Source: Acidimicrobiaceae bacterium (lineage in GTDB: Bacteria; Actinomycetota; Acidimicrobiia; Acidimicrobiales; Palsa-688). Taken from it: a DNA stretch of 7,584 bases. Within the stretch, counting starts at the first letter, position 1. Each line of letters starts with the position of its first letter. This document shows positions 1 through 5,296 of this stretch, piece by piece. The notes beneath the pieces are model-generated. The model searched no databases. It saw only the letters and a program-made list of their open reading frames with translations, and was not told the DNA's origin. Location: positions 1 through 7,584 of the forward strand of contig JAUTXM010000147.1 of the NCBI GenBank assembly GCA_030838025.1. The letters run 5' to 3'. The translations under genes and the position numbers were made by a program.

Positions 1-1
1 T

Positions 2-112
2 TGGCCTGAGGGGGCCAACGGTGATCGAGCGCTGGTCACGGTCGTCGTGCACACCGACCTTGCCCTGGCTCTCAAGCGAGTTGATCCGGAAGACAAGGTC
101 AAGTCAGCGTAA
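2..112 (+). CDS. 3' end of an unrecognised CDS (partial, enters from the left)
   Basis: An open frame enters from the window edge and ends at TAA 110-112, giving 36 residues that end DPEDKVKSA. It includes the hydrophobic run ALVTVVVHTDLALAL and uses mostly G/C third positions, which suggests the tail of a real gene. I do not recognise the family. The 36 bases before the next possible start (TTG 148) include a purine-rich TAAGGAG at 141-147. The fragment could also be a chance open frame, since only 36 codons are visible. Confidence 0.4.
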   Translation, partial: WPEGANGDRALVTVVVHTDLALALKRVDPEDKVKSA

Positions 113-147
113 AGGGAGGCTCGCTCATTTCCTTTTGCCGTAAGGAG

Positions 148-390
148 TTGGAAGGCCATGCCTTGGTTGTGTTGTCCCAAGCCGACGGTCTCACCTGGTC
201 GACAGCTCTCGACTTGCAGTTGGCCTGGGATCATGTGGATCGTGACGCTCGGATCAGCATCCTGAGCCGCCTTCTGATTCAAACGCCCGATAAAAAGGGT
301 TCCCCATGGGCCTATTTCGTCACCCTGAGCCCGCCACAGGATATCTCCTCCGGATGGTCTATCCTCTGGCGGTACATCCGGAGGAAGTGA
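148..390 (+). CDS. Small hypothetical protein, about 80 aa
   Basis: The frame runs from TTG 148 to TGA 388-390. The predicted protein is mixed and soluble, with no membrane segment; its middle (LTWSTALDLQLAWDHVDRDARISILSRLL) reads like amphipathic helix. TTG 148 directly abuts TAAGGAG (141-147), which is too close for a normal ribosome-binding site, so the start is doubtful. The same frame stays open upstream to about 85 without a better start. The last 15 codons overlap a perfect 11-bp inverted repeat (346-385). No family is recognised, and given the surrounding gene remnants this may also be a fragment. Confidence 0.33.
   Translation: MEGHALVVLSQADGLTWSTALDLQLAWDHVDRDARISILSRLLIQTPDKKGSPWAYFVTLSPPQDISSGWSILWRYIRRK
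346..385. repeat. Inverted repeat, 11-bp perfect arms
   Basis: TCCTCCGGATG at 346-356 is the exact reverse complement of CATCCGGAGGA at 375-385, with an 18-nt loop. It sits across the end of the small ORF 148-390. No T-tract follows on either strand, so a standard terminator is not supported. Confidence 0.5.
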
Positions 391-468
391 TCGCGGACGA
401 GAGCATCGTCGTACGCCCGGCGCGCCCTGGACGGGATCTGTCCCGATGCGGTAATCCGGTGCGTCGCT

Positions 469-522
469 GGGCATTTTGGTCACTGAGTACATATATGTCA
501 TCAGGTTGTGACCAGAATGCCC
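469..522. repeat. Inverted repeat, 15-bp arms, with a palindrome in the loop
   Basis: GGGCATTTTGGTCAC at 469-483 pairs with GTGACCAGAATGCCC at 508-522 with a single mismatch (a G-U wobble in RNA). The 24-nt loop contains the perfect 10-bp palindrome ACATATATGT (489-498). The AT-rich centre stands out from the surrounding high-GC DNA. It lies in the 168-bp gap between the ORF ending at 390 and the minus-strand remnant ending at 558. No T-tract follows on either strand. It could be a cruciform, an operator or a small mobile-element remnant. Confidence 0.55.
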
Positions 523-557
523 TGACTGCCTTATTCCGCGCCTCCGGCAAGGCCGGT

Positions 558-925
558 TTAACAGTCGAATTGGCCGCTGGCGTCGAGGTGGTTGTCGGCG
601 GTGTTGAGCAAGTTGGAATCCCCAAGGGCGCGCCCACAGCCGGTAATGCCGGCGAAGACTCCGGTGCCGCCCGTGAGTGTGACCGTGGCGGTTGTTCGCA
701 GGTGGCCGACGCCTGTCGGCGTACCGATTCCGTCGTACAGACCGACGAGGGTTCCTCTTCGGGTCGCGATTGTGAAATGGCCGTGGTCTTCGTGCAATAC
801 CCCGGGCTGAACGACAACGTCGATACACTCGTTGCTGTTCCACACGCCCTGCTTGAACAGCGAGCCGTTGCCGGTGGCAGTGCCGACGTCTGTCTGCGCG
901 AATTCGCCACAAGTCGCCCTGGCGG
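558..925 (-). pseudogene. Remnant of a secreted beta-barrel-like protein (N-terminus lost)
   Basis: On the minus strand an open frame ends at TAA (558-560) with residues ASGQFDC. About 120 residues before the stop resemble small secreted actinobacterial proteins of the allene-oxide-cyclase-barrel/DUF3224-like type: a GHFTIATRRGTLVGLYDG segment followed by the hallmark ATVTLTGGTGVFAGITGCG. Cysteines occur in ECIDV, TGCGR and the terminal QFDC. The frame continues upstream to 1322, but from about 925 it runs antisense to a cation-transporter remnant and lacks a signal peptide, so the true N-terminus is probably gone. Family assignment rests on the GGTGxFAGxTG motif only. No function is known for such proteins. 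Confidence 0.5.
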
Positions 926-1292
926 CATTCGTGGTCAACGCGGCGGCGGCGCTGGCCCTTCGCGGGCACGGCTCGGACCTGAACATGCGATCCGCCCTGC
1001 TGTTCCCAAAGACATCGACCTCGATCGCCTGACCGTGACGATGGCCGGTGTCGACGGGGTCGAGACGGTCCACGACTTGCACGTGTGGAGCCTTTCGTCG
1101 GAGGTTCGGGCGCTTTCCGCCCACGTCGTCCTCGAAGGCCACCCCAGCTTGGAGGAAGCCCAAGCGGTGGGGGAACGCCTGAAGGCGGCGGTCGGCGTCG
1201 CATTCTCCCTCGCCCACGTCACGCTCGAACTGGAGTGCGAGGCGTGCGATGACGGCCCCTGCGGTATGGATGGCAGCCCCAGGCTTCGGTAG
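913..1292 (+). pseudogene. Cation diffusion facilitator (CzcD-like) remnant with internal deletion
   Basis: Two pieces of one CDF metal/proton antiporter are visible in different frames. Codons from 913 read VALAAFVVNAAAALALRG then GSDLNMRSAL (to about 1002), the transmembrane-helix segment with the family's LNxRxA motif. From about 999, one frame over, the sequence reads AVPKDIDLDRL and then VETVHDLHVWSLSSE and LSAHVVLEG, the cytoplasmic metal-binding dimerisation domain, ending at TAG 1290-1292. The helices normally between these motifs, including the HxxxD metal site, roughly 60-70 residues, are absent. The first transmembrane helices upstream of 913 are also missing. Intact members export Zn, Co or Cd across the inner membrane; this copy cannot. 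The left edge abuts the opposite-strand secreted-protein remnant. Confidence 0.8.
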
Positions 1293-1680
1293 AGACCACC
1301 GTCGTGGCGGCGCCTTCTCCACCGCTGAACATCGCCATCGATGACGGGCGCACGTCCGTGGCGGCCGGTGATCCGCTCCCGTATGCCATCACGGTCAGAA
1401 ACCTGGGATCCACGCCGATCACCGGACTGCAGGTGAGCCAGAGTTTGCCGGCGGGGCTCACATTCGGATCCGCGGATTCGGCCGGCCAGGCGAGATCGGG
1501 CACGGTCATGTGGTCGACCTGACAGCTTCGGGCGCTGCCAGGTTGCACACCGCGACATCGGTCTCGGCGACTCCAAATGAACTACTGCGACTGGCGACGG
1601 TGGCGTGCGCCCCTACCTCGGCCACCTCGTGGCCCATCGTCTGGCGTCACTCCGACCTGCTTCCAGGTGCCGAGGAGATG
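1283..1680 (+). pseudogene. DUF11-like (isopeptide/Ig-like repeat) surface-protein remnant, frameshifted
   Basis: From about 1283 one frame reads TTVVAAPSPPLNIAIDDG, then AAGDPLPYAITVRNLGSTPITGLQVSQSLPAGLTF, the typical core of a DUF11 repeat from bacterial surface proteins. It stops at TGA 1520-1522 just after GTVMWS. The next frame continues the domain from about 1507 with VDLTASGAARLHTATSVSATP, then LLRLATVACA and HSDLLPGA, to about 1680. The expected text TCG-GTC-GAC-CTG appears as TCGACCTG, consistent with a 4-bp deletion. A GTG at 1304 could serve as a start, but homology already begins upstream of it and directly follows the CDF stop, so the N-terminus is missing. No membrane anchor is left. 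Confidence 0.65.
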
Positions 1681-1714
1681 TCGAACTATTTCTGCACTGC
1701 ACTTCGCCCGGCTC

Positions 1715-1750
1715 ACCGGTGTTTTAGGCCTATTACCGGTGTTTTAGGCC
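1715..1750. repeat. Tandem 16-bp direct repeat at the SARP gene's 3' end
   Basis: ACCGGTGTTTTAGGCC occurs exactly at 1715-1730 and again at 1735-1750, a 20-bp period. The second copy encodes the last residues of the SARP protein (GLKHR) and its stop lies between the copies (1733-1735). A short tandem duplication or a recombination scar could explain it. Confidence 0.7.
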
Positions 1751-2440
1751 CAGCAGAAGGTTTCCGAGTCGAGATGTCGGCTCGATGCCGAGTTCGGCCT
1801 CCAGCAGGACGCGGTAGCGCTCGAACTCCCCGAGTGCTTCAGACTGGTTTCCCCCGGCCATGTGCACCCGGATTAGCGCGGCCCGAGCACTCTCGCGTAA
1901 CGGCTCGGCTCGTGACGCGGCCAGCGCGGCGGCAGCAGCTTCGGCCAAGCGGTCGTCGGCGGTCAGTCGGGCGGCGACCGCCTCAAGCGCGTACAAGCGG
2001 AGCTGGTGCCAGTCTTCGGCGGCGATCAGGGCCCAGTCCTCGTACCAGCCCGGGAGAATGTCTTCCGAGAGCGCAGACACCGCTGGCCCATCTATGTCTG
2101 TGTCGGACAGGGGCGTGTCCTGGTCGATCAGTCGGTTGGCCAAGGCCCGCGCGTGGTGGACGTCGACAACGACCCCCTCGGCCAGTCCCAGATCGACGGC
2201 GGTCACCCTCACCGCTTGGCGGGCCGGACCGTCGAGGCGCGACACCGCCGATCGCAGGCTGGCGCCAGCACGCTCGTCGGACGACTCCGGCCAAAGGATC
2301 CCGGCCGCCTGATGGCGGGTAACAGCGTTCTCCCGAATGGCCAGGAAAGCAAGTAGTCGCTGTGACCCAACCGAAACCCCGAGCAGCGCCTCCCCCTTCA
2401 CCGAGAAGACAAAGCCTCCAAGAAGGGCGAGTTTATGCAT
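1733..2440 (-). CDS. SARP-family (BTAD domain) transcriptional regulator
   Basis: This 235-residue protein has the complete small-SARP layout. Residues 1 to about 95 form an OmpR-like winged helix: it opens MHKLALLGGFVFSV, followed by QRLLAFLAIRENAVTRHQAAGILWPES and ASLRSAVSRL, the typical helix-turn-helix region. Residues from about 96 to the end form the bacterial transcriptional activation domain, with the diagnostic ILPGWYEDW (128-136), EAAAAALAASRAEPLRESA and LEAELGIEPTSRL. It lacks the C-terminal ATPase/TPR parts of large AfsR-type members. Family members act in the cytoplasm as activators that bind direct heptamer repeats overlapping the -35 region. Start ATG at 2438-2440 is the only sensible one: an in-frame stop lies at 2459-2461. 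No Shine-Dalgarno is visible, and a TACAAT box ends 9 nt before the ATG, suggesting a nearly leaderless mRNA. The gene is uninterrupted among broken neighbours, so it may still be under selection. Its target is unproven; the surface-protein gene at 3497 is a candidate. Confidence 0.9.
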   Translation of the reverse strand: MHKLALLGGFVFSVKGEALLGVSVGSQRLLAFLAIRENAVTRHQAAGILWPESSDERAGASLRSAVSRLDGPARQAVRVTAVDLGLAEGVVVDVHHARALANRLIDQDTPLSDTDIDGPAVSALSEDILPGWYEDWALIAAEDWHQLRLYALEAVAARLTADDRLAEAAAAALAASRAEPLRESARAALIRVHMAGGNQSEALGEFERYRVLLEAELGIEPTSRLGNLLLGLKHR

Positions 2441-2449
2441 TACCGATCG

Positions 2450-2455
2450 ATTGTA
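2450..2455 (-). promoter_or_regulatory. Probable -10 box of the SARP gene
   Basis: On the minus strand TACAAT (plus-strand 2450-2455) matches the TANNNT -10 consensus and ends 9 nt before the ATG. Transcription would start only a few bases upstream of the start codon. No good -35 is seen. A small inverted repeat CTATC-TTCAG-GATAG (2459-2473) sits just upstream, where a -35/-10 spacer or operator would be. Confidence 0.4.
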
Positions 2456-2756
2456 CAGCTATCTTCAGGATAGACATCGAGGACCTCGACCGAGTTCCAG
2501 CTTGGGTTGAGCCGCAAGTCTGTGCGACGTCGAGTCGGTGGATTTGGGAGGAATAGTTCCTTTTGGGGCTTGCCCAGCTCGCATCGAGATGGACGACCCC
2601 AGGGGTGCTGCGCTGCCAGCGGCGTGGAACCGCCTGATCGTCGTGCCCTGGTGGTCGTGGATCGAGGTGTCGGTCGGTCAGCGCCGCTTCCACCGCCACG
2701 CCGCTCATGCCGGCCGGTTTCGTCTTCGTGGAGTCGTCTCGGAGACGGAGCTTTGG
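2456..2756. other. About 300 bp with no recognised gene
   Basis: This stretch lies between the SARP promoter and the integrase remnant. A plus-strand frame is open from ATG 2538 into the integrase, but its translation before 2757 (for example LPAAWNRLIVVPWWSW) matches no family I know. On the minus strand a frame reading LNPSWNSVEVLDVYPEDSCTIDR ends in TAATG overlapping the SARP start. Neither is convincing. I see no tRNA, terminator or clear insertion-sequence end here. Confidence 0.4.
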
Positions 2757-3051
2757 ATGGTGCAGCCGGCCGTCGTTGAGGGTGGTGGCGTCGATGAGGT
2801 GGTCGACGCGTTTAGGGAGTACACGCGGGTGGAGTGGCGCCTGGCGCCGTTGACGGTGCATGACCGGGCCGGTGTCGTGCGCCGATTCCTCGTGGGGCAG
2901 GCCGGACCGGTGGGTCTGGATCTCGGGGGGCTGGGTCGGGCGGAGGTGCCGCGCTACATCGTGACGGAGGCCGCCCGGTTGAAATCGGGTCGATCCCGTC
3001 GTGGTCGGCGCGTTGCGTCCATTCCTCAGGTTTCTGTTCGCCACGCCTATC
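2757..3051 (+). pseudogene. Tyrosine recombinase (phage-type integrase) N-terminal remnant, frameshifted
   Basis: Starting at ATG 2757 (GGAG at 2747-2750, spacing 6), the frame gives MVQPAVVEGGGVDEVVDAF, then YTRVEWRLAPLTVHDRAGVVRRFL, LGGLGRAEVPRYIVTEAARL. This is the SAM-like core-binding domain of actinobacterial tyrosine recombinases. The next expected block, VVVGALRPFLRFLFATPI, is present but one frame over, from about 2992, so a frameshift lies at about 2988-2992. After ATPI (about 3051) homology ends. The catalytic domain (R, H-x-x-R, Y) is absent, so the protein cannot recombine DNA. It may mark an old integration or rearrangement end. Confidence 0.7.
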
Positions 3052-3125
3052 CGCAAGCGCACCCAGGTCGTCGTCGTCGCCGGCCAGCTCCTCGGCCAGG
3101 TCCGAGGTCGACGTGGATCATCACC
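3052..3125 (-). pseudogene. Possible short reverse-strand gene fragment
   Basis: On the minus strand AAGGAGG is followed closely by ATGATCCACGTCGACCTC (MIHVDL), then one base out of frame by DLAEELAGDDDDLGALADR. The good Shine-Dalgarno, acidic protein-like text and fit between two other remnants suggest the 5' end of a decayed gene facing left. It is only about 24 residues long, has a frameshift and matches no family I can name, so chance is quite possible. Confidence 0.2.
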
Positions 3126-3251
3126 TCCTTGAGGTTCACAGGAGCCTCGCTGCACCGCAAGCTTGAAGCACATGGGTCGCGCATGATCCAGACCGTCCGC
3201 AGCAGTGGCTACGTCCTGCGCCCTAACCCTATGGCGGGGGGTCAGGGATGA
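3126..3251 (+). pseudogene. OmpR/PhoB-type response regulator, C-terminal tip only
   Basis: The last roughly 33 codons before TGA 3249-3251 read SLHRKLEAHGSRMIQTVRSSGYVLRPNP. This is the recognition-helix end and wing of an OmpR-family winged helix, whose usual form is LRRKLEAHGPRxIxTVRGxGYxLRP. The receiver domain and the first part of the effector domain are missing. The sequence just before (from about 3126) no longer matches the family. The stop overlaps the next start by ATGA, as in intact two-component operons. Confidence 0.65.
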
Positions 3252-3339
3252 CGACCTCGGCACCGCTCGACCGGAACCTCAGGGAGCCACCGTGGTCACT
3301 GCGGCCCTCCTCGTGGCGGCGCCCGTCGGCGCGATGTAA
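3248..3339 (+). pseudogene. Sensor histidine kinase N-terminal stub
   Basis: ATG 3248-3250 overlaps the response-regulator stop by four bases (ATGA), the usual arrangement for a coupled kinase gene. The frame gives MTTSAPLDRNLREPPWSLR, typical of the short cytoplasmic N-tail of actinobacterial kinases before the first membrane helix. The expected hydrophobic text VTAALLVAAPVGAM appears one frame over from 3295 and hits TAA at 3337-3339. The HAMP, dimerisation and ATPase domains are absent. Assignment depends largely on context and the REPPWSLR-type tail. Confidence 0.5.
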
Positions 3340-3431
3340 CCACCGTAGGAATTATCCCGAGGACCACTCGTCGAAGGTTGATTGCCACATGCAATAAGCG
3401 AATCGTTCATTACAAACCGGTTCGTCCCATC

Positions 3432-3476
3432 GGTCACAACCTGGTGACGGTCAGGTCACGGCCTCATCGCCATGAT
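3432..3476 (+). promoter_or_regulatory. Three 11-bp-phased heptamer repeats and -10-like box (candidate SARP operator/promoter)
   Basis: GGTCACA (3432-3438), GGTGACG (3443-3449) and GGTCACG (3454-3460) follow GGTSACR, each separated by exactly 4 bp, so all three lie on one helix face. A CATGAT box (3471-3476, four of six to TATAAT) follows 10 bp later and places the third repeat across the -35 position. Transcription would begin near 3483, leaving a short leader that contains AAGGAG (3487-3492) before ATG 3497. SARP proteins are known to bind direct heptamers with 4-bp spacers overlapping the -35. That this site is bound by the SARP encoded at 1733-2440 is inference. Confidence 0.45.
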
Positions 3477-3496
3477 GAACTTGATGAAGGAGTCAA

Positions 3497-5008
3497 ATGC
3501 CCACAGCGCCGCCTGATCCGTCTACTGGAATTATTGATCGTCCCGAGTCGCCGTCAATTGGCGCGGTCGTGGCCGGGGCAATTTTGTTGGCAATGTTTCT
3601 TCTGTTTTCCTGGCCCCTCGTCACGTCCGCCGCGGCGGCAACCTCCGCCGTAAATCAGTGCAACGGCACCGACAATGTTGGTGGCCAGGCGGTCGCCTGC
3701 AAGGTGTTGGTGACCAACAACCTTGATTTGGCCACTGGGGTCGCGAGCTCGATCCTTACGATCGAGGAGTGCCACGGTCAGGCCAACGCGGCGCTCACAT
3801 GCACCCGCTCGACCACTCCGTCGGGCCAACTCACGACGTCGGTCACCCAGTGTGACGGCTCGGGTAGCGGAGGCGGCGGTACGGTCACCTGCTCCGTGGG
3901 CGTCGTCAACAACATCACGGGAGCCGTGTCGACCTCGCCCGCGACTGTCAACCAGTGCAATGGGTCCGGGGACGGCGGCGGCACGGTGCCGACAGTGGTG
4001 TGTCACCCGCTCGGCAACACGACCGGGGCCACGATCACCCAGTGCGACAATTCCGGGAATGGCGGAGGGGGCACCATGCGGGTGCGCTGCGACGTGACCC
4101 CCTCGACCCAGACCGCGGCGCTGCGAGTCAAGATCGATCAGTGCAACGGTTCCGGTAACGGCGGTGGCTCCACCGTGACCTGCTCGGCCTCGGAGACCAC
4201 AGACGTCGTGCCCGCGACCACCACGACGACCGTCGCGCCGACGACGACCACGAGTGTGTTGCCGACCACGACGACGGTGGCGCCCACGACCACGACGGTG
4301 GCGCCGACCACGACGACGAGTGTGTTGCCGACCACCACCACCGTGGCGCCCACGACCACGACGAGTGTGCTGCCGACCACGACGACGGTGGCGCCGATCC
4401 CGACAACGACGACGCTGTTGCCGACCACCACCACGGTGGCGCCGACCACCACGACGAGTTTGACGCCCACCACGCCGCCGGTGCTGGTGCCGACCCCGAC
4501 TCGACCGTTGACGACCACGACTCGACCGTTGACCACCACGACTCGACCGTTGACGACCACGACTCGACCGTTGACGACCACGACTCGACCGTTGGTGACC
4601 ACAACCAGGCCGCCGTTGCTGGCGACGACCACGACCAGGCCGCTGGTGCTGGCGACGACCACGACCAGGCCGCTGGTGACTACTACACGCCCGATCGTGG
4701 CAACGCCAACGACGAGCACCGCAACGCCAACGGCAAGCACCGCGACGCCCAGGGCGACCCAGTTGGTTCCGGCGACCACCGCAGGAGTTGGGATCGCGAC
4801 CGGGTCCGCCTCAACAGCCTCCGGAGTGTTGGCGGTTGGGGGGACCGAGTCCTCGCTGCCCCTCACGGGCTCCAACAACGGTCCTCTACTGTTCCTCGCC
4901 TTCGTGTCGATAGCCCTCGGCGGTCTCTTGGTGTTCCTCACAGAGCGGCGGCCTCGCCAGGCAGTGTGGGTGCGCGGCGTTCGCTCATCCGGAGACCGCC
5001 GCCGCTGA
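3497..5008 (+). CDS. LPxTG sortase-anchored surface protein with Cys-pair repeats and Thr/Pro stalk
   Basis: The 503-residue protein starts at ATG 3497 with AAGGAG at 3487-3492. Residues 21-48 are a hydrophobic signal segment (AVVAGAILLAMFLLFSWPLV, then TSAAAA), preceded by a 20-residue tail. Residues 52-229 hold six cysteine pairs (55/68, 92/102, 119/132, 154/169, 183/198, 216/229). Four or five carry the motif QCxGSGxGGG-(T)-VxC, linked by stretches such as VVNNITGAVSTSPATV. Residues 239-425 are a Thr/Pro stalk: APTTTTSVLPTTTT-type units, then five TRPLTTT units, then looser RPLxxTTT units. LPLTG at 454-458, a hydrophobic helix (about 464-483) and ERRPR form a sorting signal, so a class of sortase should link the Thr to the wall. 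The stalk is likely O-glycosylated. Function of the Cys repeats is unknown; adhesion or a wall-spanning scaffold is possible. No sortase gene is in view. A strong terminator follows at 5058, so the gene is probably monocistronic. Confidence 0.9.
   Translation: MPTAPPDPSTGIIDRPESPSIGAVVAGAILLAMFLLFSWPLVTSAAAATSAVNQCNGTDNVGGQAVACKVLVTNNLDLATGVASSILTIEECHGQANAALTCTRSTTPSGQLTTSVTQCDGSGSGGGGTVTCSVGVVNNITGAVSTSPATVNQCNGSGDGGGTVPTVVCHPLGNTTGATITQCDNSGNGGGGTMRVRCDVTPSTQTAALRVKIDQCNGSGNGGGSTVTCSASETTDVVPATTTTTVAPTTTTSVLPTTTTVAPTTTTVAPTTTTSVLPTTTTVAPTTTTSVLPTTTTVAPIPTTTTLLPTTTTVAPTTTTSLTPTTPPVLVPTPTRPLTTTTRPLTTTTRPLTTTTRPLTTTTRPLVTTTRPPLLATTTTRPLVLATTTTRPLVTTTRPIVATPTTSTATPTASTATPRATQLVPATTAGVGIATGSASTASGVLAVGGTESSLPLTGSNNGPLLFLAFVSIALGGLLVFLTERRPRQAVWVRGVRSSGDRRR
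4211..4480 (+). repeat. Degenerate tandem repeats coding the first Thr/Pro stalk block
   Basis: The DNA alternates CCGACCACSACSACG-type and GTGGCGCCSACC or GTGTTGCCGACC-type units that encode TTTT-VAP and TTTT-SVLP. Copies are imperfect at the base level but strict at the protein level, as expected for a selected low-complexity stalk. Copy number can change by slippage without a frame loss only in multiples of three bases. Confidence 0.8.
4499..4603 (+). repeat. Five tandem 21-bp repeats (TRPLTTT units)
   Basis: Copies begin at 4499, 4520, 4541, 4562 and 4583, each ACTCGACCGTTGACSACCACG, with the last copy diverging after CCGTTG. The first and fourth copies are identical to the third; the second differs at one base. 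The 21-bp unit keeps frame, so copies could be gained or lost while preserving the sorting signal. Confidence 0.9.
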
Positions 5009-5057
5009 GACCAGCGTGAGCGCGCAGCTCGCAGGACCGATCGACTCAGGCAATATC

Positions 5058-5088
5058 TCGGCCGCCACGGCTCATCCGTGGCGGCCGA
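5058..5088 (+). terminator. Rho-independent-type terminator after the surface-protein gene
   Basis: TCGGCCGCCACGG (5058-5070) and CCGTGGCGGCCGA (5076-5088) are perfect 13-bp arms around a CTCAT loop, followed by TTTC. It lies 50 bp after the TGA at 5006-5008. The T-tract is short, as is common in actinobacteria. The perfect arms could also stop transcription coming from the right. Confidence 0.8.
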
Positions 5089-5129
5089 TTTCACGTTGCG
5101 AACCCAGTGAGACGACCTCACGGCCCATC

Positions 5130-5279
5130 GGGAATCGGCCGATAGCGAGACCGCGGACTCTGTTCGCAGGTCACCCGGCGAGCGCTACGAGCGGATGGCT
5201 CGTTCGTCTGGGTCGAATCTGCCGCTCGGCTGGTATCGATCCAAGTGGCGACTTGGAGATCCAGTCGTCGGCTCGTGAC
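5130..5279 (+). pseudogene. PAS-GGDEF gene, left fragment (upstream of the IS), frameshifted
   Basis: This is the C-terminal half of a PAS/PAC domain. One frame reads ADGSFVWVESAARLV (5191-5235) and the next reads DPSGDLEIQSSARD (from about 5238 to 5279). The expected join GTA-TCG-GAT-CCA appears as GTATCGATCCA, a one-base deletion near 5237. The text before 5191 (for example GERYE in another frame) hints at more PAS sequence and a further frame change. No start codon or earlier PAS sequence is recognisable before about 5130. The fragment continues directly, in frame, at 7000 once the inserted element is removed. Confidence 0.7.
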
Positions 5280-5296
5280 CGGATGCGGGCCGCGAG

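Noticed and set aside
306..1292. A single 328-residue plus-strand protein
   Set aside because: Only its last third matches the CDF cytoplasmic domain. The first part runs antisense to the secreted-protein remnant and matches nothing. The CDF membrane segment sits in another frame, so this frame is a composite.
558..1322. A single 254-residue minus-strand protein
   Set aside because: The C-terminal 120 residues look real, but the upstream half is antisense to the clearly recognisable CDF remnant and has no signal peptide.
2442..2600. Minus-strand frame ending LNPSWNSVEVLDVYPEDSCTIDR, with TAATG overlapping the SARP start
   Set aside because: The overlap is suggestive of coupling, but there is no clear start or family match, and a good -10 box lies inside it. 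Kept only as an alternative.
2538..3251. A 237-residue plus-strand protein
   Set aside because: It joins unrecognised sequence, an integrase core-binding domain and a response-regulator tip, with an out-of-frame Arg-rich stretch between them. It is better read as separate remnants.
2433..3263. A 276-residue minus-strand protein
   Set aside because: Its composition is Arg/Pro/His-rich and without domain signals, and it is antisense to better-supported remnants.
4211..4603. CRISPR-like array
   Set aside because: The repeats are contiguous coding units with no spacers, and they keep the reading frame.
4138..5121. A 327-residue minus-strand protein rich in VVVVGATVVVVG
   Set aside because: This is the antisense shadow of the Thr-coding repeats in the surface-protein gene. 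ACC/ACG codons read backwards give Val/Gly.
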